A stretch of 64,000 bases of DNA from an uncultured Prevotella sp. (GCA_900540375.1 UQFS01000003.1:67919-131918); one strand, 5' to 3'. Shown: positions 29,165 through 38,043, numbered from the stretch's first letter. A program made the numbers and translations. Notes: generated by a model from the letters alone, not told the origin.

Positions 29165-29332
29165 AGACAGAATAACAAAGTATACAGATAAGCAGCTACA
29201 AAAATAAAAAGACAGAGTAACATAGTAAACACAAGTCACACTATATGTTTGCTATGTTACTCCGTCTCTTAATAATATGTCTACTTTGTTACTCTGTCTT
29301 TTAAAAAACGTTTTTACTTTGTTACTCTGTCT
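29165..29332. repeat. Cluster of five 18-bp motifs in both orientations
   Basis: The motif TACTTTGTTACTCTGTCT occurs exactly at 29282-29299 and 29315-29332, with one-to-few mismatches at 29250-29267, and as its complement at 29165-29182 (AGACAGAATAACAAAGTA) and 29210-29227 (AGACAGAGTAACATAGTA). The second and third units with flanks form a 21-bp inverted repeat (19 matches). The cluster fills the gap between the cysS stop and the S9 peptidase promoter. Confidence 0.85.
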
Positions 29333-29333
29333 T

Positions 29334-30818
29334 CTACAGAGCCCAAGTAGTGCCGTCCTTGGTGTCGTTGATGACGAAGCCGGCATCGTTGAGCGCATCG
29401 CGGATCTGATCGCTGGTGGCCCAGTCTTTAGCCTCCTTGGCCTGCTGACGCAGGCGGAGCACCATCTCCATGACCTTGCCATAAGCCTTCTCGCGACTGG
29501 CGTTACCCTCAGCGGCATCGTCTTTCAGACCTAAGAGGTCGAAGGTGAAGAGACGCATGGTGTCGCCGAGCTCCTTGAGATCGTCGGCAGAGATCTTAGC
29601 CTTGTGATCGACAAGCTGGTTGACGAGATGGCAAGCCTCAAAGAGTGCGCTGATGACCAGCGGCGTCTGCAAGTCGTCGTTCATGGCGTCGTAGCAGCGC
29701 TGACGCAACTCCTTGACAAACTTCTGCACCTCGGGTTGCGATCCCTTGGCGGCCTGCACGCGGCCTAAGTCCTTGATGCCCTTCATCAGACGGTCGTAGC
29801 CTTTCTGTGCGGCCTTGAGCGCGTCGTTGGAGAAGTCCACTGTGCCACGGTAGTGAGCCGAGAGGATGAAGAAGCGAATCGTCATGGGCGAATAGGCCTG
29901 CTCCAGTGTGGGATGGTTGCCGGTGAAGAACTGCTCGAGTGTGATGAAGTTGCCGAGGCTTTTACCCATCTTCTGTCCGTTGATGGTAATCATGTTGTTG
30001 TGCATCCAGTAATGCACCATCTGATCGCCCTGAGAGGCTACTGCCTGCGCGATCTCGCACTCGTGATGCGGGAAGATCAGGTCCATGCCACCGCCGTGAA
30101 TGTCGAAGTGGTTGCCGAGATACTTGCGTCCCATGGCCGTGCACTCGCAGTGCCAGCCGGGATATCCTTGGCTCCAGGGACTGGGCCAATGCATGATGTG
30201 CTCCGGTGTCGCCTTTTTCCACAGGGCGAAATCGTACTGATGCTTCTTCTCCCCCACTCCGTTGAGCTCTCGGCTGTTGTCCTTGATGTCGGTGAGATTA
30301 CGTCCGGAGAGGATGCCATAGTGGTATTTCTGGTCGTATTTCTCCACGTCGAAGTAGATAGAGCCATTGCTTTCGTAGGCGAAGCCATTGTTCATGATCT
30401 CTTTGACAAGCTCTTCCTGCTCAATGATATGTCCCGTTGCGTGGGGCTCGATCGACGGCGGCAGCACGTTGAGCATGTCCATGGCCTTGTGATAGCGGTT
30501 GGTATAGTACTGCGCGATCTCCATGGGCTCGAGCTGCTCCAGGCGCGCCTTCTTCTCGATCTTGTCGTCACCTTCGTCGGCGTCGTGCTCAAGATGACCC
30601 ACATCAGTGATGTTGCGCACGTAGCGAACCTTGTATCCCAGATGCTTCAGATAGCGGAAGAGCACGTCGAAAGTAATGGCCGGACGGGCATGACCCAAGT
30701 GCGGATCACCGTAGACGGTTGGTCCGCAAACATACATACCCACGTGAGGGGCATTCAAAGGCTTGAAGAGCTCCTTGCTGCGGGTGAGCGTATTATAAAT
30801 CAATAAATTCTGTTCCAT
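29334..30818 (-). CDS. cysS: Cysteinyl-tRNA synthetase
   Basis: A 494-residue class I synthetase that charges tRNA-Cys. The zinc/cysteine-binding Cys31 precedes the HIGH motif, here HLGH at residues 40-43 (CGPTVYGDPHLGHARP); the KMSKS loop reads KMGKS at about 284-288; further zinc ligands are in WHCECTAMG and FPHHECEIAQ. The start is fixed by MEQNLLIYNTLTRSKE and the length is normal. A -7 element lies upstream at 30846-30853. The stop codon directly abuts the last unit of the 18-bp repeat cluster, and no ordinary terminator is seen. Confidence 0.97.
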   Translation of the reverse strand: MEQNLLIYNTLTRSKELFKPLNAPHVGMYVCGPTVYGDPHLGHARPAITFDVLFRYLKHLGYKVRYVRNITDVGHLEHDADEGDDKIEKKARLEQLEPMEIAQYYTNRYHKAMDMLNVLPPSIEPHATGHIIEQEELVKEIMNNGFAYESNGSIYFDVEKYDQKYHYGILSGRNLTDIKDNSRELNGVGEKKHQYDFALWKKATPEHIMHWPSPWSQGYPGWHCECTAMGRKYLGNHFDIHGGGMDLIFPHHECEIAQAVASQGDQMVHYWMHNNMITINGQKMGKSLGNFITLEQFFTGNHPTLEQAYSPMTIRFFILSAHYRGTVDFSNDALKAAQKGYDRLMKGIKDLGRVQAAKGSQPEVQKFVKELRQRCYDAMNDDLQTPLVISALFEACHLVNQLVDHKAKISADDLKELGDTMRLFTFDLLGLKDDAAEGNASREKAYGKVMEMVLRLRQQAKEAKDWATSDQIRDALNDAGFVINDTKDGTTWAL

Positions 30819-30845
30819 ATTCCCAAACGTTGTTTATTATAGATG

Positions 30846-30853
30846 CAAAGTTA
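30846..30853 (-). promoter_or_regulatory. Candidate -7 element of cysS
   Basis: The minus strand reads TAACTTTG, which fits TAnnTTTG, 27 bp before the cysS start codon. A properly spaced -33 TTTG is not seen. Confidence 0.45.
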
Positions 30854-30961
30854 ATGATTTATTTCGAAATAGACAATAAAGACAAAGAAGAATAGCACGA
30901 TAGGGCCGGTAGCTTGAAAACTGTAACGCACTGTTGCAGAGCCCCTTGGTAAGAATGCGTC

Positions 30962-31018
30962 CGCCGAAACAAAAATAAAGAAGGGGCTAAAGCTCACTGA
31001 GCCGTCCCCTACTCGGCG
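30962..31018. ncRNA. Nested stem-loop, candidate structured RNA or terminator
   Basis: Three stems nest: CGCCGA (30962-30967) with TCGGCG (31013-31018); GGGG (30983-30986) with CCCC (31006-31009); and GCTC (30992-30995) with GAGC (30999-31002). On the minus strand the inner stems are followed by TTCTTTATTTTT, which is terminator-like, and a TAAGTTTG promoter element lies upstream at 31067-31074. It may be the end of a short leader or small RNA transcribed towards cysS. No known riboswitch class is recognised. Confidence 0.3.
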
Positions 31019-31327
31019 ATAATATATAATCAACTGCTTTTTTATGGAAACCATCCGTTTCCGCTGCAAACTTACGAAATTAAAATGGAAACAGGCTGGT
31101 CCAAATTGGTCCAAATTCAATCCAGCACTAAAAAAGCCTCTTTTCTCGTCATAGGAAGTCGCTTCTCTCTCACAGGAAGCACGCTTGTTTATCAAGTGTA
31201 TTGCGCTGTTATTTCTTTACAAAACACCTTCAACATTTTCTTGCAATCTAGAGAACGAAATCTCACGCTTGGCTTCTCAAAATCAGAAAAAGCAAGCGGC
31301 TCCATCTGATTTCCGGCTTTTCTTAGG

Positions 31328-31585
31328 CTCAGAAAGGCACTTTGACACTGTCATCTCGGCGTGATGACAAGGTCAGAAAGGCGAGATGACAGTGTCAAAG
31401 TACCTTTCTGACCAAAAATTCTCTAGAGAATTTTTCGAGAAAAGCCCTTTCTGATTTTCACAAAAAGCACACACTTCCATAACACACTGATTATCCGAAA
31501 GATACAAAAACGAGCTATTTTTCGCAAAAATCAGCCCGAAGGAGGTCTTCGTGAAAAAGAATCGATTCTCAGAGCCCGTTTTTTG
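31328..31585. repeat. Interspersed repeat, copy B
   Basis: It begins with a 31-bp inverted repeat (31328-31358 and 31382-31412, 29 matches, 23-nt loop). Next is a 22-bp perfect palindrome centred on CTAG (31414-31435), a hairpin around TTTTTCGCAAAAA (31514-31535) and the palindrome AGAATCGATTCT (31558-31569). The two palindrome centres are 139 bp apart, as in copies A and C. CTTCGTGAAAA just before the second palindrome is shared with copy C (CTTCGTCGAAAA). Confidence 0.8.
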
Positions 31586-31698
31586 TCAGAAAACACAACA
31601 ACGGGAAGATGAAGCCCACATAAGGTTGTCCGCTCCTCTTTACTTCTTTACCTCTTATATTCTCAGCTTTACTCATTTACCTTTTTACTTTTTTACCT

Positions 31699-33435
31699 TT
31701 ATCTTATTTCTTCCATCTTCACCAAGTCGTAGCCTTTGATCTGAACGACGATGAGGTGGAGCTGTGTGCCGTGGAGCATGCTCTGGAGCTTGCGGTCGGC
31801 TGCGTAGGTCTTGATTTGAGTGACGGCATCGGCCCACTGCTGTGCGGTCTCAGCGTCGGTAGCATCGGTCCTGAGATACTTCAACTCTAAGATATAGCTG
31901 TGCGCAACCATCGGATAAACCGTATAGTTGGGCAGCAAGAAGAAGTCGCAGTAGCCGTGGGAGAACTCCATCTCGGGAGCTACGAGATAATAAGGGTCAA
32001 GCGAGAGGAAAGCATTCATGAAACCTTGCAGGTTGCGCTCGCCTTCGATAAGCTGTCGCACGGCCGTGGTGTCGTGATAAGCTTTGAGTATATAGTCCAT
32101 CATCGGGCGCCAGTCGCCCTCCGCAGCCGCCTGATAGAACGGGATATTTAGCTGCGAAACTGCGACAGAATGAATCTGCTGGAAGGCCTGCATGAGGTAG
32201 GTGTAGTATTGTTTGCGCACGTTGTTGTTCGGAATGCCCAACTTCAGCGCAGCGCCTAAGGTGCCGCGAATGGTAAGCATACCGTAATAAAAGAGCAGAC
32301 TGACGAAGTTGTCCTCATCGGTAATGTTCTCCGCAGGGAAGTAGCTGTTGATCATCGCAAAGGTGTAGCCCGTGTGCACGATGTCGTAAATGGTTTGCCG
32401 ACGCTCCTCCGTCATGTTGCCAATCTCGATAAGGTTGCGCAGCTTCTTATAATCGGTCTTTGTGTTCGGGTCGACCATCTCGTCCGGCTTGCGTCCTGTA
32501 TCGATTAGCGTACTCATATAGTAGCAGACCATATCGCTGTTGAACATGCTGGGCTCACGACCGAAACTGTCTTTGGCAAAGCAATAGTTGTCATACCACG
32601 GTTTGATGTCGTCGATGATGCTGTCCTCTGTAACTTCCGGCTTGATAGCTCCCACCTCTTTGTAATAACGAATCATCTGTCGCACCTCTTCCTCAGAGAA
32701 GCCAAGCATCTGGTTGAAGCGCGAGTCGATGGTCATGTTCAGCGCGATGTTGTAACCACTTGTCAGGTCGTCAAGCGTGATGGGGGCGACGCCGAGCATG
32801 ATAATGCGGTGGAACATCGGCTTGAAGATCTTAAACACGTCGCGGTAGAAGCCCGTGCCGTGAGTAAGGTCATGGTAAGCTTTTTGCCCCTTTACATTCA
32901 ATACGTTGTTGGTAAAGTTGTCGTATTCGTCAACAATAAGGTATAGTGGATACCCTGCTGCATGGGCTGCATCACTGATAAAGTTAAGCTTTTGCTCCCC
33001 TCTCTTTATCTGTTTCAACTCATCTGCGAAGGTATCAGGATAAAATCGTGCGTAGGCCCTTGCAAAACTATCGCAGCGCACCTCCATGTAAAGATCGAAG
33101 TTCTCTCGCAAGCGATCCACATCGCTACCCACACGCGAGAAATCAAGGTGCAGCACCTGGAAACTATTGTGGAACTCCGTTGGATGGTCTGCTACATACA
33201 TCCCCTTGAACAACGTCTGAAAGTTGTCCTTTTCGTTGATGTCGTAGTAGGCTTCAAGCATGTTCAGAAACAAGCTCTTGCCGAAGCGGCGCGGGCGTAC
33301 GAGGAACAGAAAGTGTCCAGCCTGCTCCATCCGCTCGAGGAACATGCTCTTATCTACCAAATAAAGTCCTTCCTTCCGCACCTGCTTGAAGTCAGCAATG
33401 CCATAGGGTATTTTCTTGAAATCCTTGCTCATCAT
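31699..33435 (-). CDS. AAA-ATPase-like / PD-(D/E)XK nuclease-like protein
   Basis: A protein of 578 residues from the chosen ATG (complement of 33433-33435), which follows AAGGAG by 6 bp; the longer frame starts at TTG inside the promoter. The N-terminal AAA-ATPase-like domain (about residues 1-280) has KIPYGIADFKQVRKEG, a Walker A-type RPRRFGKS near 48 and a Walker B-type YLIVDEYDNF near 150. The C-terminal part resembles PDDEXK_9: YCDFFLLPN followed by ILELKY keeps the Asp...ExK triad. Such proteins are often present in many copies in Prevotella and Bacteroides genomes; their role is unknown. It stands alone, with no defence genes beside it. Confidence 0.82.
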   Translation of the reverse strand: MMSKDFKKIPYGIADFKQVRKEGLYLVDKSMFLERMEQAGHFLFLVRPRRFGKSLFLNMLEAYYDINEKDNFQTLFKGMYVADHPTEFHNSFQVLHLDFSRVGSDVDRLRENFDLYMEVRCDSFARAYARFYPDTFADELKQIKRGEQKLNFISDAAHAAGYPLYLIVDEYDNFTNNVLNVKGQKAYHDLTHGTGFYRDVFKIFKPMFHRIIMLGVAPITLDDLTSGYNIALNMTIDSRFNQMLGFSEEEVRQMIRYYKEVGAIKPEVTEDSIIDDIKPWYDNYCFAKDSFGREPSMFNSDMVCYYMSTLIDTGRKPDEMVDPNTKTDYKKLRNLIEIGNMTEERRQTIYDIVHTGYTFAMINSYFPAENITDEDNFVSLLFYYGMLTIRGTLGAALKLGIPNNNVRKQYYTYLMQAFQQIHSVAVSQLNIPFYQAAAEGDWRPMMDYILKAYHDTTAVRQLIEGERNLQGFMNAFLSLDPYYLVAPEMEFSHGYCDFFLLPNYTVYPMVAHSYILELKYLRTDATDAETAQQWADAVTQIKTYAADRKLQSMLHGTQLHLIVVQIKGYDLVKMEEIR

Positions 33436-33462
33436 TTCTTCTCCTTGCACTTGTCTTTTCTG

Positions 33463-33470
33463 CAAATATA
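33463..33470 (-). promoter_or_regulatory. Candidate -7 element of the AAA/PD-(D/E)XK gene
   Basis: The minus strand reads TATATTTG, 27 bp before the chosen ATG, which argues against a start further upstream. No -33 TTTG is seen. Confidence 0.45.
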
Positions 33471-33556
33471 CGCCATTTCCTCAATATATGCAAGCATTTA
33501 AGATAAAAAAGGATAGAGTTGCAAAAGAGACAACGCTTGCTTAACGGCAATCAAAA

Positions 33557-33586
33557 AAGGGACGGCCCCCGAAAGGTCCGTTCCTT
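33557..33586 (-). terminator. Terminator of rnr
   Basis: 12-bp arms (33557-33568 and 33575-33586) pair with mismatches or wobbles at two positions, 7 bp beyond the rnr stop; the minus strand continues with TTTTTT. Confidence 0.75.
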
Positions 33587-33593
33587 TATGGTG

Positions 33594-35948
33594 TTACTTT
33601 TTCTTTTTTCCGCTTCCGCGGTGGCCTTTGCCCTGATGGCGGCCCTTGCTCTTGGCAGCCTCAGCGGCAATATCGCCCATGTCGGATATGGCTGCACGCG
33701 CGTCGTCATGCGGACTTGAAGCTGACGGCGTATCGGTCTTGCCATCATCACCGTCCTTGGCAATAACAAAGTCGAGCTGACGGCGCTCCATGTTGGCACG
33801 GTCCACACGAATGCGGACAGGATCTCCAAGCTGATACTTATGATGATGGCGGCGGCCACGCAGCAGAAAGTTCTTCTCGTCAAAATCGTAGTAGTCATCA
33901 TCAAGATCACGCATGGGCACCATGCCCTCGCAGTGGTTGGAGTCGATCTCGGCGTAGATGCCATAGCTCGTGATGCCGCTGATATGAGCGTCATAGACCT
34001 CGCCGATATGGTCACCCATGAACTCCACCATCTTGTACTTGATGGAATCACGCTCAGCATTCTGTGCGATCTGTTCCATGTCGGAGCAGTGCTCACAGAG
34101 CTCCTCATAGTGTTTCTCGTTGGCCGAGCGCCCGCCCTGCTGATATTTCGTCAGCAATCGGTGCACCATCGTGTCGGGATAGCGGCGGATCGGCGACGTG
34201 AAGTGAGTGTAATATTCAAACCCCAGTCCGAAGTGTCCGATGTTGTGCACGCTGTACTTAGCCTTCATCATCGCACGCAGCGCCACACTTTGGATGAGTT
34301 TCTGCTCACGTTTGCCCTCGCACTCGTCCATGAGCTTGTTGATACTCTTGGCCATGGCACCACGTGTGCCGTCGGTCTTGACCTTATATCCGAACTTGAC
34401 GATGAACTGTCGGAGCGTCTCCATCTTCTCAGGATCCGGGTTGTCGTGAATACGATAAGGGAAAACTTTGGTCTTCTTACCCTTGGGCACACGACCCACA
34501 CTCTCGGCAACCGTGCGGTTGGCTAACAGCATGAACTCCTCGATGAGCTTGTTGGCATCCTTTGACCGCTTGAAATAGCAACGGGTGGGATGGCCTTTCT
34601 CGTCAACGTCGAAATGCAGTTCCTCGGTATCGAACTTCACAGAACCGTCTTTAAATCTCTTTTCACGCAGCTTCTTGGCCAGTCGGTCAAGGGTACAGAG
34701 TTCCCATCCGTACGCATCCTTATAGCCTGCTGCACCCGGATCGGGAGCCGGCTGTCCCTGTCCGTCCACGACACCGTTGTCCTCCAGTACCTGCTGCGCC
34801 TCCTCATAAGCATAGCGACGGTTGGAGCGGATGATCGTGTGGACAATGCGCGAGCGCTTGACGTTGGCATCCTCGTCGAGATCAAAGATGACACTAAACG
34901 TCAGCTTGTCCTCATTGGGACGCAACGAGCAGACAAAGTTGCAAAGGCGCTCCGGCAACATCGGTATCGTGCGGTCGACGAGATAGACCGACGTGGCGCG
35001 CTTCACAGCCTCACGGTCGATGATACTTCCTTCGGTGACATAGTGCGAAACATCGGCAATATGCACACCAACCTGATAGAGTCCTTCGTCGAGCTTCTTG
35101 ATGGAGAGGGCATCATCGAAGTCTTTGGCATCGGCCGGGTCAATGGTGCAGGTCCATGTATCGCGGAAGTCCTCACGCTCGGCAACGTCTTCGGGCGTGA
35201 TCTCGCCCGTGATCTTCTCCGCGGCATCCTCCACGTTCTTAGGATACTTATAAGGCAAACCATACTGTGCGAGAATGGAGCACATCTCAGCATTGTTCTC
35301 TCCTGTCTTGCCGAGCACGTCAACGACTTCGCCAATCGGATTCTTATGATTCTCGTCAGGCCACTGAAGGATCTTCACGAGCACCTTATCATCGCTCTTT
35401 CCGCCCTTGAGTCTTTTCTTAGGAATAAGAATGTCCTGCACGAAAGTACTGTTTTGCGTGACGCAGAAGGCAATGTCGCGGTCCACACGCAACCGGCCGA
35501 CAAAGGTGTCCTTGGCGCGGCTGAGGATCTCTATGACCTGTGCTTCCTTGATATGCTTTTGGCGACGTGCCATGAACGAAACCTTAACACGGTCACCCGT
35601 TAGTGCTGACATGGAGTTGCGCTCAGCCACGAAGATCGGTTTGTCACTGCCGTCGGCGATGAACGAGTTCTTGCCGTTGGGCTTACGCACGAAGGTTCCC
35701 TCCTGCACCTGTCCTTTGGTGTTGAGCTGATAAGCGTTCTCACCCTTCTTGGTGATGAAGTCGTCCCATGCCATCTCTTCCATGATGTCCATGGCAAGCA
35801 TCTTCAAAGGATGCGTGTCGAGATGAAGCGCACGGAATATGTCTTTCAGTGTTAGTTTCTTTCCTGGTTGCGATGAGAAGAATTGTTCCAACTGTTGGAC
35901 AAGCTGCTTCTTAGAGATGCGCTTACCCGCTTTCTTACCTTTTCCCAT
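33594..35948 (-). CDS. rnr: Ribonuclease R
   Basis: A 784-residue processive 3'-5' exoribonuclease of the RNB family that degrades structured RNA and takes part in rRNA and tmRNA quality control. Domains in order: an N-terminal helix-turn-helix-like region, cold-shock domains (about 65-250), the RNB catalytic domain starting near TWTCTIDPADAKDFDDALS (about 265) with its metal-binding aspartates, the S1 domain (GEVYDAHISGITSYGIYAEI, about 655) and a basic C-terminal tail rich in Lys/Gly (GRHQGKGHRGSGKKKK). A near-consensus TTAATTTG lies upstream on the minus strand at 35981-35988. It is a single-gene unit with its own terminator. Confidence 0.96.
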   Translation of the reverse strand: MGKGKKAGKRISKKQLVQQLEQFFSSQPGKKLTLKDIFRALHLDTHPLKMLAMDIMEEMAWDDFITKKGENAYQLNTKGQVQEGTFVRKPNGKNSFIADGSDKPIFVAERNSMSALTGDRVKVSFMARRQKHIKEAQVIEILSRAKDTFVGRLRVDRDIAFCVTQNSTFVQDILIPKKRLKGGKSDDKVLVKILQWPDENHKNPIGEVVDVLGKTGENNAEMCSILAQYGLPYKYPKNVEDAAEKITGEITPEDVAEREDFRDTWTCTIDPADAKDFDDALSIKKLDEGLYQVGVHIADVSHYVTEGSIIDREAVKRATSVYLVDRTIPMLPERLCNFVCSLRPNEDKLTFSVIFDLDEDANVKRSRIVHTIIRSNRRYAYEEAQQVLEDNGVVDGQGQPAPDPGAAGYKDAYGWELCTLDRLAKKLREKRFKDGSVKFDTEELHFDVDEKGHPTRCYFKRSKDANKLIEEFMLLANRTVAESVGRVPKGKKTKVFPYRIHDNPDPEKMETLRQFIVKFGYKVKTDGTRGAMAKSINKLMDECEGKREQKLIQSVALRAMMKAKYSVHNIGHFGLGFEYYTHFTSPIRRYPDTMVHRLLTKYQQGGRSANEKHYEELCEHCSDMEQIAQNAERDSIKYKMVEFMGDHIGEVYDAHISGITSYGIYAEIDSNHCEGMVPMRDLDDDYYDFDEKNFLLRGRRHHHKYQLGDPVRIRVDRANMERRQLDFVIAKDGDDGKTDTPSASSPHDDARAAISDMGDIAAEAAKSKGRHQGKGHRGSGKKKK

Positions 35949-36027
35949 AGGCTAATGTTCTAAAAGATGAATTTGACATGCAAATTAACGAAAAAGAATT
36001 GAATAATCCTAATATCGTTTGGATTAT

Positions 36028-36060
36028 TTTGCTTAAAATCTGAAATATGTAGTATCTTTG
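36028..36060 (+). promoter_or_regulatory. Promoter of the epimerase-PAP2 operon
   Basis: TTTG (36028-36031), 21 bp, then TATCTTTG (36053-36060): a full match to the Bacteroidota promoter, 16 bp before the ATG. Confidence 0.75.
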
Positions 36061-36076
36061 TAATCAAATAGAAACT

Positions 36077-37072
36077 ATGAACATTCTCATCACCGGTGCC
36101 AGTGGCTTCATTGGCAGTTTTATCGTAGAGGAAGCGATCCGCCGAGGCTTCGAGACTTGGGCCGCCGTACGCAAGAGCAGCTCACGTGCCTATCTGCAAG
36201 ACCCGCGCATCCACTTCATCGAACTGGACTTTTCCTCCAAAGACAAACTCGCGGAGCAGCTCCGAGGACATGACTTTGACTATGTCGTACATGCCGCCGG
36301 CGTGACAAAGTGCCTGCATCCCGACGACTTCTTCCGCGTGAACTATGAGGGAACACGCAATCTGGTGGAGGCCATCCTGGAACTGCACATGCCCATGCGA
36401 CGCTTCATCTACATGAGCAGCCTGAGCATCTTCGGTGCCATCAGGGAGCAGCAACCCTATCACTGCATCACCGAGCACGACACACCACGCCCCAACACGG
36501 CCTACGGACACAGTAAGCTCATGGCCGAGAAATTCCTCGACAGCGTGGGCAACGAATTCAACTATATAGTCCTCAGACCTACCGGCGTATATGGTCCGAG
36601 AGAGAAGGACTACTATCTGATGGCCAAAAGCATCAAGCAACACATCGACTTCGCGGTAGGTTTCAAACGTCAGGACATTACTTTCGTGTATGTCAAGGAC
36701 GTGGTGCAAGCTGTCTTCCTGGCCCTCGACCATGGCATGTCGGGCAGGAAATACTTTCTCTCTGACGGTGAAGTCTACCAGAGCTCGACATTCAGCGACG
36801 AGCTTCGTCAAGCCATGGGACGTCCGTGGTGGATACGTATCAAGGCGCCGATTGCTGCACTGAGGCTCATCACCTGGTGCGGAGAGTACTATGGCAGGCT
36901 CACGGGACACATCACAGCCCTGAACAACGACAAATACAATATCCTGCGGCAACGCAACTGGCGCTGCGACATAGAGCCCGCCTGCGACGAGCTCGGCTTC
37001 CATCCCCAATATCAACTCCACCGCGGCGTACAGCTCACCGTGAAATGGTATCAAGAAAACAATTGGCTATAA
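36077..37072 (+). CDS. NAD(P)-dependent epimerase/dehydratase (extended SDR)
   Basis: A 331-residue protein with a Rossmann fold. The N-terminus ITGASGFIGSFIVEEA has the extended-SDR glycine motif GxxGxxG, and the catalytic YxxxK is in TAYGHSKLMAEKFL at about residues 141-154, with the Ser of YMSSLSIFG upstream. The C-terminal half looks like a sugar- or sterol-type substrate domain; the exact substrate is unknown. Its stop codon overlaps the start of the following PAP2 gene (TAATG), so the two are translationally coupled. A lipid-linked or nucleotide-sugar substrate is plausible given that partner. Confidence 0.85.
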   Translation: MNILITGASGFIGSFIVEEAIRRGFETWAAVRKSSSRAYLQDPRIHFIELDFSSKDKLAEQLRGHDFDYVVHAAGVTKCLHPDDFFRVNYEGTRNLVEAILELHMPMRRFIYMSSLSIFGAIREQQPYHCITEHDTPRPNTAYGHSKLMAEKFLDSVGNEFNYIVLRPTGVYGPREKDYYLMAKSIKQHIDFAVGFKRQDITFVYVKDVVQAVFLALDHGMSGRKYFLSDGEVYQSSTFSDELRQAMGRPWWIRIKAPIAALRLITWCGEYYGRLTGHITALNNDKYNILRQRNWRCDIEPACDELGFHPQYQLHRGVQLTVKWYQENNWL

Positions 37073-38043
37073 TGCAACTCAAGAAATGGTTTGAAATAGA
37101 AAAGCATCCCCACAAGGGTCCGATGCTCCTCGAATGGGTGGTCATCGGCTACATGGTCTTCACCCTGCTCATCATCCTCTTCTGCTTCACCAAGGTGCAG
37201 CATCCCGAAGCAATGATTTGGGACAGAGTAAGGTTAGGAGCAATCACACTGGCCATGTGGGTGGTCTACCGGCTCGTTCCTTGCCGTGTGACACGACTGA
37301 TAAGAGTGGCGGTACAATTAGTAATGCTGAGTTGGTGGTACGGCGATACTTACCAGATCAACCGTATGCTGCCGAATCTCGATCACGTCTTTGCGTCGTT
37401 GGAACAGCAACTCTTTGGCTTCCAGCCCGCGTTGGTGTTTTGTGAGCGCTTTCCTCAGCATTGGATCAGTGAAATCCTCGACATGGCCTATGCAAGCTAT
37501 TTCCTGCTTTTTGTGGGCACAATACTCTATTATTTCTTTAAACGCTATGACGACTTCGAGCGCTGCTCCCTCGTCATTCTGGCCTCGTTTTTTAGTTTCT
37601 ATGCTATCTACGACCTGCTGCCTGTCGCCGGACCGATGTATTACTATCATGCGGTCGGCGTAGAGAAAATAGCCGCCGGCATCTTCCCCGATGTAGCAGA
37701 CTATTTCAACACCCACACCGAGATGATGAAAAGCCCAGGATACAGCGACGGCATCTTCTACCACCTCATCACCGACGTGCACAATGCGGGCGAGCACCCC
37801 ACTGCGGCTTTCCCCAGTTCACATGTAGGCATATCGATTATCGCCCTGCTGCTGGCCTGGCGCTCACGCAGCAAAGGGCTCTTCTTCGCGTTGCTGCCGT
37901 TCGTCGTGCTGATCTGCTTCGCCACGGTATATATCCGTGCGCACTATGCCATCGACGTCCTGGGCGGTATTATTGCTGCCATAGCGTTCTATTTCCTTTG
38001 GAATTACATCTACTCGATTACGTGCAAACAAAAAGTGCAATGA
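37072..38043 (+). CDS. PAP2 family membrane phosphatase
   Basis: A 323-residue inner-membrane protein starting at the ATG that overlaps the epimerase stop codon; the longer upstream frame lies inside the epimerase and is ignored. About six membrane segments are visible from residue 20 on. The PAP2 signature is present in its second and third parts: AAFPSSHVGIS at about 244-254 and RAHYAIDVLGGI at about 289-300, with the catalytic histidines. The first motif (KxxxxxxRP) is not obvious. It is similar in pattern to inositol-phosphoceramide synthase/PAP2-type proteins. A role in phospho- or sphingolipid headgroup chemistry is a guess. Confidence 0.82.
   Translation: MQLKKWFEIEKHPHKGPMLLEWVVIGYMVFTLLIILFCFTKVQHPEAMIWDRVRLGAITLAMWVVYRLVPCRVTRLIRVAVQLVMLSWWYGDTYQINRMLPNLDHVFASLEQQLFGFQPALVFCERFPQHWISEILDMAYASYFLLFVGTILYYFFKRYDDFERCSLVILASFFSFYAIYDLLPVAGPMYYYHAVGVEKIAAGIFPDVADYFNTHTEMMKSPGYSDGIFYHLITDVHNAGEHPTAAFPSSHVGISIIALLLAWRSRSKGLFFALLPFVVLICFATVYIRAHYAIDVLGGIIAAIAFYFLWNYIYSITCKQKVQ

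Larger units (their letters stand above)
30819..31698. other. Long intergenic region cysS / AAA-PD-(D/E)XK gene
   Basis: 880 bp with no convincing gene. It holds the cysS -7 element (30846-30853), a nested-stem structured element (30962-31018), a minus-strand TAAGTTTG at 31067-31074 and interspersed repeat copy B (about 31328-31585). A 114-codon minus ORF covers the structured element but shows no protein-like features. Confidence 0.7.

Noticed and set aside
30851..31195. 114-codon minus-strand ORF in the cysS upstream region
   Set aside because: Composition is not protein-like, it overlaps the nested stems and the cysS promoter region.
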